Assembly: GCF_018739865.1 (NCBI RefSeq) | Contig: NZ_JADOER010000011.1 | Location: 310,001-374,000, forward strand | Direction: 5' to 3' | DNA: 64,000 nucleotides | Source: Leptothoe kymatousa TAU-MAC 1615 | Lineage (GTDB): Bacteria > Cyanobacteriota > Cyanobacteriia > Phormidesmidales > Phormidesmidaceae | In this document: one piece after another, positions 1 to 9,100 of the stretch | Layout of the letters: each line of letters starts with the position of its first letter | Position numbering within the stretch: the stretch's first letter is position 1 | Made by a program: the position numbers and the translations under genes | Notes under the pieces: model-generated | Seen by the model: only the letters and a program-made list of their open reading frames with translations | What the model was told of the DNA's origin: nothing | The model's database searches: none

Positions 1-1195
1 GGGCATCTGCAGAAATCAGCGCCTGAAAATCGCCGCCCTCAACATTCCAAGCCTCATGGGCACAGCGTTGCACAATGCCATAGGCATCCTCGCGAGCAAT
101 CCCCTTTTCCACCAGGGACAGCAGCACCCGCTGACTAAACACCACCCCGCCGTACATGTTCATATTACGCTTCATGTTCTCGGGGTAAACCTGCAGATTT
201 TGAATTAGCTTAGTCGTCTCCACCAACATAAAGTGGGTCAGAATACAGCTGTCTGGGAAAATCACCCGTTCAACAGAACTATGGGAAATATCTCGCTCGT
301 GCCATAGGGCCACATTTTCTAGAGCCGCCAAAGCATTGGTACGAATCAGGCGGGCCAGTCCGGTTAACCGCTCAGACTTAATCGGGTTGCGCTTGTGGGG
401 CATGGCCGAAGACCCCTTTTGGCCCTTGGCAAAAAACTCTTCCACTTCCAGCACGTCGGTGCGCTGTAGGTTACGAATTTCCACCGCAAACCGCTCAATT
501 GAGGCCGCCAACCCGGCCAGAGTGGTCATAAATTCAGCGTGCACATCCCTAGAAATCACCTGGGTGGATGCGGTATCTGGCTTCAGGCCAAGCTTTTGGC
601 AAGTAAGCGCTTCAATTTCTGGATCAATATTGGCGTAGGTGCCCACCGCACCCGATATTTGGCCCACCGCAATTTCATCATGGATGCGGCACAGGCGCTC
701 ACGGTGGCGCAGCACTTCTGCCAGCCAACCCGCTAGCTTAAAGCCAAAGGTCATGGGTTCGGCGTGGATCCCGTGGGAGCGGCCAATCATCACCGTATTA
801 CGATGGTCCTGGGCCTTGGTGCGAATCACCTGAATCAGTTTTTCCACATGGGACAAAATCACCTTGTGACTCGCTACGATCTGGAGAGAAAGCGCCGTAT
901 CTAGCACATCGGAGCTGGTCATTCCCAAGTGAATATAGCGCCCCGCATCGCCCACATATTCATTGACGTTGGTCAAGAACGCAATTACGTCGTGGCGGAC
1001 TTCAGCCTCAATTTCTAGAATGCGTGCTACGTCAAACTTGGCCTTGGCTTTGATTTCGTCCACCGCTTCCTGAGGAATTCGGCCCAGGTCAGCTTGAGCT
1101 TCACAGACGGCGATTTCAACCTGAAGCCAGGTCTGGAATTTATACTCGTCGGTCCAAAGTTCGCCCATCTCGGGCAGGGTGTAACGTTCAATCAA
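1..1195 (-). CDS. purB: Adenylosuccinate lyase, 3'-truncated by window edge
   Basis: PurB makes fumarate plus AICAR or AMP at two steps of purine synthesis in the cytosol. The ORF track misses it because it starts with TTG and runs off the window. Reading the minus strand from 1195 gives the typical PurB N-terminus IERYTLPEMGELWTDEYKFQ, and the frame stays open to base 1, where it reads RVLLSLVEKGIAREDAYGIV, a conserved C-terminal PurB segment. About 398 codons are present; the family is usually about 430 residues, so roughly the last 30 are outside. The TTG at 1195 is chosen because homologs begin at M-IERYTLPEM; no strong Shine-Dalgarno is visible. The gene is transcribed away from the DUF1361 gene. 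The family assignment is secure, the exact start less so. Confidence 0.93.
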   Translation of the reverse strand, partial: MIERYTLPEMGELWTDEYKFQTWLQVEIAVCEAQADLGRIPQEAVDEIKAKAKFDVARILEIEAEVRHDVIAFLTNVNEYVGDAGRYIHLGMTSSDVLDTALSLQIVASHKVILSHVEKLIQVIRTKAQDHRNTVMIGRSHGIHAEPMTFGFKLAGWLAEVLRHRERLCRIHDEIAVGQISGAVGTYANIDPEIEALTCQKLGLKPDTASTQVISRDVHAEFMTTLAGLAASIERFAVEIRNLQRTDVLEVEEFFAKGQKGSSAMPHKRNPIKSERLTGLARLIRTNALAALENVALWHERDISHSSVERVIFPDSCILTHFMLVETTKLIQNLQVYPENMKRNMNMYGGVVFSQRVLLSLVEKGIAREDAYGIVQRCAHEAWNVEGGDFQALISADA

Positions 1196-1418
1196 AACTC
1201 GTGTCGCAGGATACAACCGATCTATTGTACGCGGGCGGTCCCTACTTACTAAATCGAAATTCACAATAGTGCGAATTTGATTACATCACTGTTAATCAAA
1301 TCGCTGTTGTTGATTTAGCCCCCAAGGCTCCGCTCCCTCACCCTCAAGCTGCTAGATCAGGAATAGCCCCTGGCCGCTGTGTATCTCAAGGTCATCGCGC
1401 AGCAACCCTAATCAATCT

Positions 1419-2078
1419 ATGCCATCCCACATGACAACATGGCTACTCCATGGCTTAGACACGGCCCATGGCAATTTACCTTTCATGGTGTGGAATAGCT
1501 TTTTAGCCCTGATTCCATTGATTTTAAGTTTTTGGTTATTTCGAGGCCGGGGTAGCCATAGACGTCACTGGCCTTGGTGGATCGGATTTACTCTGTTTGT
1601 TGCCTTTCTCCCCAATGCCCCCTATGTGCTGACCGATATTATTCACCTGGTCAAAGATATTCGGATGGGCACATCGGTATGGGCGATCGCACTAATTTTA
1701 ATTCCCCAATATTTTCTCTTTATCGGCTTTGGTGTGGCCACCTATACGCTTTCGCTAGTGAATTTAGGTCGTTACCTAAGTCGGGAGGGAAAATGCCGCT
1801 GGGTACTACCGGCGGAACTCACACTCCATGGCCTCACAGCCCTAGGTATTTATTTAGGTCGTTTTCTACGATTTAACAGTTGGGATTTAGTCACTAGCCC
1901 CTTGGCCGTTATGGGAAATACCCTGGCATTATTATTGTCTAAGTGGCCCCTCGCAGTGATGTTTGGGACATTTATAATTTTGGCCGTGGTGTATTGGCTG
2001 CTAAAACAGGTCACCCTGGCCAGCATTCTCTATTGGCGCACCCGCAATTTACGAACCGCCCAGAGATATTGGGCATAG
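1419..2078 (+). CDS. DUF1361 multipass membrane protein
   Basis: A 219-aa hydrophobic protein with about six transmembrane segments. The DUF1361 signature FLPNAPYVLTDIIHL sits near residue 65, a GVYLGRFLR-like GIYLGRFLRFNSWD near 145. The biochemical function of the family is unknown. A second DUF1361 gene lies at 40144-41004 in this window. The start at 1419 is preferred over the ATG at 1431 because the 14 bases TAATCAATCTATGC around this ATG are identical to those around the start of the paralogue. No Shine-Dalgarno is obvious. It is monocistronic, with purB divergent upstream and a small minus-strand gene convergent downstream. Confidence 0.85.
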   Translation: MPSHMTTWLLHGLDTAHGNLPFMVWNSFLALIPLILSFWLFRGRGSHRRHWPWWIGFTLFVAFLPNAPYVLTDIIHLVKDIRMGTSVWAIALILIPQYFLFIGFGVATYTLSLVNLGRYLSREGKCRWVLPAELTLHGLTALGIYLGRFLRFNSWDLVTSPLAVMGNTLALLLSKWPLAVMFGTFIILAVVYWLLKQVTLASILYWRTRNLRTAQRYWA

Positions 2079-2112
2079 CCCCCTGGGCTACTGGGAAAAA
2101 CCATCCACAAAA

Positions 2113-2143
2113 ACGATGCCCCTCACAGAATGAAGGGCATCGT
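2113..2143 (-). terminator. Intrinsic terminator of the 54-aa membrane protein gene
   Basis: A perfect 9-bp stem (ACGATGCCC / GGGCATCGT) with a 13-nt loop. Read on the minus strand it is followed by TTTTTG, the normal form of a factor-independent terminator. It lies 50 bp after the stop codon of the small ORF at 2193-2357, supporting that ORF as a transcribed unit. It could also help stop the convergent DUF1361 transcript, but there is no T-tract on the plus strand. Confidence 0.65.
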
Positions 2144-2192
2144 CAATGAAAGTCAACGTTAAATTAAAATCAAACCTTTAGTTCAAACCAGC

Positions 2193-2357
2193 CTAGTCAA
2201 CCTCAACCGACTCAAACGCACTGATTACAGACCAAGATAGACGCGTTACTAGAGTAGCTAGGGCAATGATGGTCACGAGGGTCAATACCGCATAGGGCAT
2301 ATGCAACCAAAACAGAACCATGCTGATGATGAGTAGGGCAAGCAGTGTCAGATCCAA
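2193..2357 (-). CDS. Small membrane protein, 54 aa, TTG start
   Basis: Not in the ORF track. The minus strand encodes a 54-residue protein from a TTG at 2357, with GAGGA 7 nt upstream. The sequence contains a continuous hydrophobic stretch (LTLLALLIISMVLFWLHM, then AVLTLVTIIALATLV), consistent with two transmembrane helices joined by a tight turn, and a short acidic tail ending SVEVD. A strong intrinsic terminator follows. I do not recognise the family and assign no function. The open frame, Shine-Dalgarno, hydrophobic pattern and terminator together argue for a real gene; the non-ATG start is the main doubt. Confidence 0.6.
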   Translation of the reverse strand: MDLTLLALLIISMVLFWLHMPYAVLTLVTIIALATLVTRLSWSVISAFESVEVD

Positions 2358-2540
2358 AGCGTTGTCCTCAAATGTTAGCTGTCTCTTACATAGTAGATAT
2401 TTTGTCGAGGGAGTATTAGTCCCAACAAAAAACTTATTAATGATTTATCTTTCAGAAAAGTGTTTTTAGAAACGCTATTTTGCCAAAACTTGGGGAACAG
2501 CCCTGATGATTACATCCACATACATCTTAGGCTTGCCCCC

Positions 2541-3992
2541 CTAGGGCTGAAACGCTTGTGCAATTAGAGCAATCCCTGTTTTTATTTGCTCTTCCGTAAT
2601 ATTCGTATAGCCAAAAACATAGTCTCCGTGGCAGCAGGGCACTTCATATTGAATCTGAGCGCTACATATTTCCACCCCCACAGAGGCAGCCCTAGCCACC
2701 GCCTCAGTATCACTGAGTTGCAGTGGCAACTTCGCCATAATGTGTAATCCCGCACTGTCCCCAAAGATTTCCACGGCCTCGCCAAAGTGCTGATGCAGGG
2801 CTTCAACTAAAACACGCCGTCGCTGTTCATAACACAGTCGCATTTTGCGCAGGTGTCGGTCCAAATGCCCAGCCGTAATAAATTCCGTCAAAGCATATTG
2901 GGTTAGCTTCGGGGGCTGTCGATCCGCTAGCCACTTCGCCTTACCAAACACATCCACCAGCGACTGGGGCAACACTAAATATCCCAAACGAATACTGGGA
3001 AACATCACCTTCGAGAAGGTGCCCACATATAAAACCGAGCCATGGGAATCTAACCCCTGCAACGACGGAATCGGACGACCGCCATAGCGATATTCACTGT
3101 CGTAGTCGTCTTCTACAATCAGCACATTGTTTTGATGGGCCCATTGCAACAGCGCCAACCGCCGAGGCAGAGAAAGCAGTGCCCCGGTGGGAAATTGGTG
3201 GGACGGTGTCACATAGACCAGCCGTGGCATCTGGTGATGGTGCATCAGTTTATCTACCATGAGCCCATCGCGATCTACCGATATCGGCAGGAGATGGGCA
3301 CCGTTCGCCTTAAAAATCTGGGCCGCCCCCCGATAGCCTGGTTCTTCCGTGGCAATGGTGTCACCAGGGTTAACGAGCAGACGCGTAATTAAGCTCAACG
3401 CCTGCTGGCTGCCATTGGTAATGATGACTTGATCGGGGGTACACCGCACCGCACGAGACTGTTGCAGGTAGCTGGCAACGGCCTGTCGCAATGGCTGATG
3501 ACCGTAGGCTTGTTCTTCATAGCCCAGCCAATGGGAGCTGGCTCGACAGTGCTTAGATAACAGTTTTCGCCATAGTTCTTTGGGGAACAAGTCCAGGGCG
3601 GGCTGACCGTAGCGAAAGCTAATGTCATAGGCCGATCTTGGCGGTCTGCCAGGGGATTTATCTACCTGTTGACCATAGGTGGATAGGGCAATATGTCTGG
3701 ATACGGGTTGGGGAGGCTCGGGACTATCTGCTTCTAATAAGCGTGGGGGAAGTTTACACACATAGGTGCCGGCACCAGGCTGCGTGTGCAAATACCCTTC
3801 GTCGATGAGCTGATCGTAGCCCTGGGTCACCGTGGTACGCGACAGCCCAAGAGATTTGGCTAAGGCTCTAGATGCCGGAATCCGCTGACCGGGCGACAGC
3901 CGCCCCGAGAGAATTGCCTGTCGCAGTTGGGCATAGACCTGGTGATGTAGCGGGTCAGGCAAGGCGGCATCAATGGTTAAGGCCAATTCCAT
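2541..3992 (-). CDS. MocR/GabR-type regulator (GntR HTH fused to class I aminotransferase fold)
   Basis: A 483-aa PLP-dependent transcription factor. Residues about 12-80 form a GntR winged helix (QLRQAILSGRLSPGQRIPASR, then SRTTVTQGYDQLIDEGYL). Residues 115-480 form an aminotransferase-like domain with ITNGSQQALSLI, IVEDDYDSEYRYGG and the PLP-lysine region YVGTFSKVMFPSIRLGY. Length matches the MocR family. Such proteins usually sense PLP, or PLP adducts with amino acids, and control vitamin B6 or amino-acid genes. It is divergent from a pyridoxamine-oxidase-fold gene (4175-4828), and the intergenic region has phased AAATTGG direct repeats, so it probably regulates that pair. The actual effector is not known. 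Confidence 0.92.
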   Translation of the reverse strand: MELALTIDAALPDPLHHQVYAQLRQAILSGRLSPGQRIPASRALAKSLGLSRTTVTQGYDQLIDEGYLHTQPGAGTYVCKLPPRLLEADSPEPPQPVSRHIALSTYGQQVDKSPGRPPRSAYDISFRYGQPALDLFPKELWRKLLSKHCRASSHWLGYEEQAYGHQPLRQAVASYLQQSRAVRCTPDQVIITNGSQQALSLITRLLVNPGDTIATEEPGYRGAAQIFKANGAHLLPISVDRDGLMVDKLMHHHQMPRLVYVTPSHQFPTGALLSLPRRLALLQWAHQNNVLIVEDDYDSEYRYGGRPIPSLQGLDSHGSVLYVGTFSKVMFPSIRLGYLVLPQSLVDVFGKAKWLADRQPPKLTQYALTEFITAGHLDRHLRKMRLCYEQRRRVLVEALHQHFGEAVEIFGDSAGLHIMAKLPLQLSDTEAVARAASVGVEICSAQIQYEVPCCHGDYVFGYTNITEEQIKTGIALIAQAFQP

Positions 3993-4004
3993 GGGGGCAT
4001 ACCA

Positions 4005-4047
4005 AAATTGGGCTAAAAATTGGACTGGTAGGTTGATTATAAATTGG
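4005..4047. promoter_or_regulatory. Candidate MocR operator: AAATTGG direct repeats in 12-bp phase
   Basis: Three identical direct heptamers AAATTGG begin at 4005, 4017 and 4041, separated by 12 and 24 bp. A CCAATT in reverse orientation follows at 4061. They lie between the start of the mocR gene (3992) and the start of the PNPOx-like gene (4175). MocR dimers commonly bind direct repeats in such divergent promoters. That these are the operator is inference. Confidence 0.45.
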
Positions 4048-4174
4048 CTCTAGGCAAAGGCCAATTGCGATCGCTACAGTAACGTTATCAGCTCTGTTAT
4101 CTTTCCAATGATTGTCCAAGGGGCACCCGCGAAAGACTTTTTCAGACAGCAAACTTTTTCAATTCAACACATCC

Positions 4175-4828
4175 ATGAAAACAGCGCGCACCCAGGTAAA
4201 GCGAGTCCCTAAGCGGGGCAACTATGATCTCACCACAGTGTGTTCCATTTTAGATGCCGGACTGATCTGCCATGTGGGGTTTGTGGTCGAGGGGCAACCC
4301 TTTGTGATTCCCACGGCCTATGGTCGCATAGAGAATCGGCTATTTATCCACGGGTCTCCCGCTAGCCGCATGCTGAAATCGCTGCAACAAGGCATCGATG
4401 TGTGCGTCACGGTGACGTTATTGGATGGGTTAGTACTGGCGCGATCAGCCATGCACCACTCCATGAACTATCGCTCGGTGGTGGTGTTTGGCAAGGCTGA
4501 GCTAGTGAGCGAACGCGAGGAGAAACTACGGGCACTGTATGCGTTTACAGAGCATGTGATGGCGGGGCGTTGGGCGGCAACGCGGGAGCCCAATGAACAG
4601 GAATTGCAAGGAACGACGGTGTTGGCGTTGCCCATTGAGGAGGCCTCGGCCAAGATTCGCACCGGTCCGCCAGTGGATGATGCGGCGGATTATGATTTGC
4701 CCCATTGGGCGGGAGTGATTCCACTGCGGGTGCAGGCGGGGGAACCGATTGGGGACCCGCAATTAGCGAAGGGAATTGGGGTGCCGGACCATGTGACCCA
4801 ATATTTACAAAATTCGGTCTCCAGGTAA
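4175..4828 (+). CDS. Pyridoxamine 5'-phosphate oxidase-fold (FMN split-barrel) protein
   Basis: A 217-aa protein of the PNPOx-like/FMN-binding split-barrel superfamily: CSILDAGLICHVGFVVEGQP early, then PTAYGRIENRLFIHGSPASR, a classic strand-turn-strand of this fold. Many members bind FMN, F420 or heme and reduce small substrates, so the substrate cannot be read off. The track ORF begins at 4112, but homologs start near M-KTARTQVKRVPKRG, so ATG 4175 is used. The gene is divergent from the MocR regulator at 2541-3992, suggesting the product handles a B6 vitamer or amino-acid-derived compound sensed by it. It converges on the methyltransferase gene downstream. Confidence 0.85.
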   Translation: MKTARTQVKRVPKRGNYDLTTVCSILDAGLICHVGFVVEGQPFVIPTAYGRIENRLFIHGSPASRMLKSLQQGIDVCVTVTLLDGLVLARSAMHHSMNYRSVVVFGKAELVSEREEKLRALYAFTEHVMAGRWAATREPNEQELQGTTVLALPIEEASAKIRTGPPVDDAADYDLPHWAGVIPLRVQAGEPIGDPQLAKGIGVPDHVTQYLQNSVSR

Positions 4829-4894
4829 AGAGATTTTCCAGGTAACAAACACTATGGGCAAGCTGCATAATCCACCATCCCCTAGGGACACGTC

Positions 4895-6079
4895 CTACAA
4901 GGTTAATGGGGGGACGGTTAGGCCTTTTAGGGAGACTTTTGTTAGTAGGCCTTTGCCCTGGACTAAAACGCCGAAGGTGCCTAGACCCATGGGGCTCATA
5001 TCCATGAGCTGATGCAGGGCTTGGCGACGTTGGATCAGTTGGTTGAAACCGTCGGGACCGGGGGTGATGGATTGGGTGAGGGTGGCGATGCGATCGCCCA
5101 AGCCCAGGGCCATTAAAAATAGCCCCTGCTGGGTAAAGCCTAGGTTGGTTAAACCTAGACTTTCTCCATGGTTTTCTAAGGCGGTAAAATCGATGTGGGC
5201 GGTGAGGTCCTGCTGGCCGATGTTGATGTAGGGATCGTTGTGGTGGCGGTGCTGATGGTAGCACTTGAGGGTACCCTGGTGGCGGGCGGGACTGTAGTAC
5301 CGCTGGGCGGTATGGCCATAGTCAATGGTGAGGAGAAAACCGCGATCAATGCGATGGGTGACTGTTTGAAGCCAGTCGAGGGCTGCGAGGTTAACCTCGG
5401 TGCGGTAGCCGTCGGGGTAGGTGTCCGATAGGAGATCAATACCTACCTGCTCAAAGTATTGGGATAGCTTTTCGGTGGAGAGGGGACCGAGGGTTTCTGT
5501 GAGGGTCTTGTTCTCGGCGGTGACGTAAATTTCTTGGAGCTGGTTGTTGTTTTTTTCGACGATGTGGACGGGGAATGCGTCCAACAGTTCATTGGAGAAG
5601 AAACAGCCGGTGATGGGGGAGGGTGTTTCTAGGGTAGTCCAGGTGATATTTGGGTGGGTGAGACGTTGTTGTTGCTGAGCGCGCAGGGCGGGGGATTTTT
5701 CGATGATGATGTAGTCTAGAGCGGCGTAGCAGTGGGGATGGTGCTGCTGCAAATAGGCAAGGACATCGGCGGCGATTAGGCCCTGGCCTGCCCCCATTTC
5801 GACAATATGAAACGGTTGGGGCTGGTGGAGGATATCCCACATTTCGGCAAACTGGACGGCGAGGAGCTGGCCGAAGTCGTGGCCCAGGTGGGGGGAGGTA
5901 ATGAAGTCGCCATCGGGACCGAGGACGGAGGCTTTGGTGGTGTAGTAGCCGTGGTCCGGGTGGTAGAGGGCCAGATCCATGTAGGTGGCGAAGGGAATGC
6001 GCTGATCGGAACTGGATTGAATTTGCCGAAAAATGACTTCCAGCAGATGTTTTGGCGAGTCGGCAGAGCCTTGGTACAT
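4895..6079 (-). CDS. MidA/NDUFAF7-like SAM-dependent methyltransferase (DUF185)
   Basis: A 394-aa class I methyltransferase of the DUF185/COG1565 family. The N-terminal signature (ATYMDLALYHPDHGYY, then DFITSPHLGHDFGQLLAVQ) and the SAM-binding motif IVEMGAGQGLIAADVL (near residue 95) are visible. The mitochondrial relative NDUFAF7/MidA methylates an arginine of a complex I subunit, so an NDH-1 assembly role is plausible by homology but not shown here. The track ORF uses a TTG at 6097; ATG 6079 is preferred. It follows the giant NACHT gene on the same strand with a 68-bp gap, but its base composition is much more GC-rich, so common origin is unlikely. Confidence 0.9.
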   Translation of the reverse strand: MYQGSADSPKHLLEVIFRQIQSSSDQRIPFATYMDLALYHPDHGYYTTKASVLGPDGDFITSPHLGHDFGQLLAVQFAEMWDILHQPQPFHIVEMGAGQGLIAADVLAYLQQHHPHCYAALDYIIIEKSPALRAQQQQRLTHPNITWTTLETPSPITGCFFSNELLDAFPVHIVEKNNNQLQEIYVTAENKTLTETLGPLSTEKLSQYFEQVGIDLLSDTYPDGYRTEVNLAALDWLQTVTHRIDRGFLLTIDYGHTAQRYYSPARHQGTLKCYHQHRHHNDPYINIGQQDLTAHIDFTALENHGESLGLTNLGFTQQGLFLMALGLGDRIATLTQSITPGPDGFNQLIQRRQALHQLMDMSPMGLGTFGVLVQGKGLLTKVSLKGLTVPPLTL

Positions 6080-6147
6080 TTGTTTACCAGCAACCAACAG
6101 GAGCTTATTTTATAGCTATTTGAAAATAGGGTATGGCTAATAAAAGG

Positions 6148-9100
6148 TTAAATTAGCATTGCCTCAACCTTTGAAACACCTTTGAGGGTTGTAATGGCAT
6201 TAATAGCTTTATCGCGAACAGCCTGATCCTCATCCCATAGGAGTTCCGATAGCTCATGTACTACTGTTTCAGAAACATAATTTAGCTGCTCTAAAGCTCC
6301 TACAATAAAGACACGTTTTTCAGACGATTCATCTTTAAGCAAAGGAATTAAAAGATTTACAATTTGCTCAGACGGAATAGATAAATCTATTTGAACTAAA
6401 ATATTAGTTGAAGATTTATACGATCTATAAATAGATCGTTCTTCGCTAGCGAGTAAACCTTGAAGCCTTGGCACAGTTTGTTCAACAAGATCTGGCAAGA
6501 GAGTGAATATTTCTCTTACCTTATTACCCAGATTCAATCCAAGGTTTTCTTCATCTAACAATCGACCTAAGCCTATCAAGATAAGATCTAGTGCATCCAC
6601 TATTCCAGACCCATCAGGGAATTGGAGAGGAAGATCATAGAACTGCCGGGCAATAAACAACCGTAGTTTTTCAACTATTGAGTCTAAATTAGCATCCATT
6701 TTCAATAATCCATAAGCAGCAATACCTTGGATTAAAAGATTCTGATTATCTAAAAGCAGATGAAATTTTTTAGATATAAATTCTGTACCACTCGTATGAT
6801 CTTCAATTAATGCCTGGAAATATTCACCTGCCAAACTAAAATATTCTTCAGCCTCTTCAAAACTTCCTTCAATTGACAAGGAAAGGGTCTTGTCATAAGC
6901 CTTTTCCATAGCCGAATATAGACTATTTGCAGCTAAATCAGACAATCTGCTAAATTCACCTAACGTAGAGATAGCATTATAATTCACGCTTTCTTCAGAC
7001 GTATCAAGTGCAATTAAGTTTACTTTCTTTTCTAAAAAGGCAGTAGGTTCGACTTTTAGTGCAATTAGTATTTTGCGAATATCATCAACAAGATAGGATT
7101 CATCTTCTTCAAGAATCCCAAACATTCTCCCAATTAAAGGAGGCAGTGATGTTTCTATGGACTCTAAAATTTTTAGAGTGGATTCTCTAATAGTCGCATC
7201 ATCATTTTCCATCAAATCTGCCACAGCAGCAATAATAAAATCTAAACCATTCTGTAGGTTTTCCTGTAGAATCAAAACCTGCTCAGGTACTTCATAGTTT
7301 TCTTCAATCAGGTACCTTTTTAGAAGATTAGCGACAGGAGCATCAACTCCAAATAAAACTAAAAAATATGCAGAAATAGAGCTGACCAATAAATTGTCAT
7401 CAGCAATTAGTCTTCTGAAGGTTTTTAATAAAGATTCTGGAGGCCGCTCCTTTAAATCATACAAGGTTTCACAGACAGTTTGTATGACCGAGATATTATT
7501 GCTCTTCAGTAAAGATACAAACTGTTGACTGGCAAAGTCTGATGTCTTAGTAGCTTCGTATAGAGCTGAAATTGCGTCACGCCGACAATCCTCATCAGTT
7601 CCATAAGCAACAGGAATGAGTTGACTTATCCAAGTCTCTTTAATTTTTCCTTCTTCTAGATAATTTTCTAATATCCGAATAAAATCTCTTTGTATATCAG
7701 CATTATCAGTATTTAGAATTGATTTCAGATCTAGTTCCACAATATCTGAATGAACACTTAACTGATATAAGCTCTCAAGGGACTCATGATGCCAGTCATC
7801 TTCTAAACAATATGATTTTAATATGACCAAGATTTCTTCGTTGGGTGTGTCTTTTAATTTTCCAATAGAATCTATTGCTGAACGACGTATCCAAGACGTC
7901 TCATGCTTCAGCAGAGAAGCTAAAACATCAATTACAGGCTGACTTACTTTATTTAAAGCAATCAACGTCTCTGTAGCAACTACGCGAATATAGATATCAG
8001 AATCATTGAGAACCTCAATCAGGTTACTAGATACTTTATTAGAGGCAGATTGTAATTCTCCCAAAGCCTCGATAGCATCGTAACGACTGTCTAAATCAAC
8101 ATCATTTACTACTGACAATAGTGTGTTGATAGCAAGTTCTTGATATTGCTTTTTGGGAAGCAGTACTTTAGCTACTTCAATACGTATAGACACATCTTCA
8201 GCATCTAACAACGGCAGAAGAGTTTCAAATTCTACATTTTCTAGCTCCTCTAAAGATCCTATTGCTTTAATCGCCTGAGTACGTTCTGAAATAATTTCTT
8301 CATTTTTAGTAAGGCTTATATTTAAGAGTGTGTTTACAACTTTTTTTTCTGTTATGCCTAATTCGAGAAGTGATTGAGCTGCTTGAAGACGGACTGATAT
8401 TTCTTTATCACTCAGCAAAGAGCAGAGTTTAGCCTTATAGTGAATGCCAATCTCTTTAGAACCACAAAGTTGACGAATTGCATGAGTTCGAACAAAATTA
8501 TTATTATCTTCATCACATATCAATTCTATAAGGGTATTAATAACTGTCCTATTCAATACACTCGATCTCAGTAAAGTTTGAGCTGAGATTAGGCGAACAT
8601 GAATATCCTCATCACTTAATAAAATCTCAAGACCGGTCAAGATTTTCTTTGGCTTCTTTCCAAAGCGACCTATAGAAGAGACTCCAAAGTATCTCACATA
8701 AGGATCTTTATCGGTTGAAAGACTTAAACAATTATTTAGAACAATATCAGAATCAATATACAGATTTCCTATTGTTCTAATTATACGATGTCTGACATGA
8801 TCATCTTCATAAGATATCAAAAACAATAATTTAGTGAAAACTTGCTCAAATCCTCTAGCAATTTCACCTAAAGCATCTATAGCTTGACATCGCAATGAAG
8901 TATTTACTGAGGTCTCTGTAAGCCTTAGAGTTCTTTGAACTATTAATTCTGATGAAAGATTATTTTTTGTGACTACTTTTAGCCAATTCATACACTCAAA
9001 ATAATTTCTATATTCTCCATAAGAAGGAATGCCAAACCCTACCGTTCTATCGAAAATTTTAACTAGAATATAACTAAGATTTTGCTTTTCCAACTCAGAA

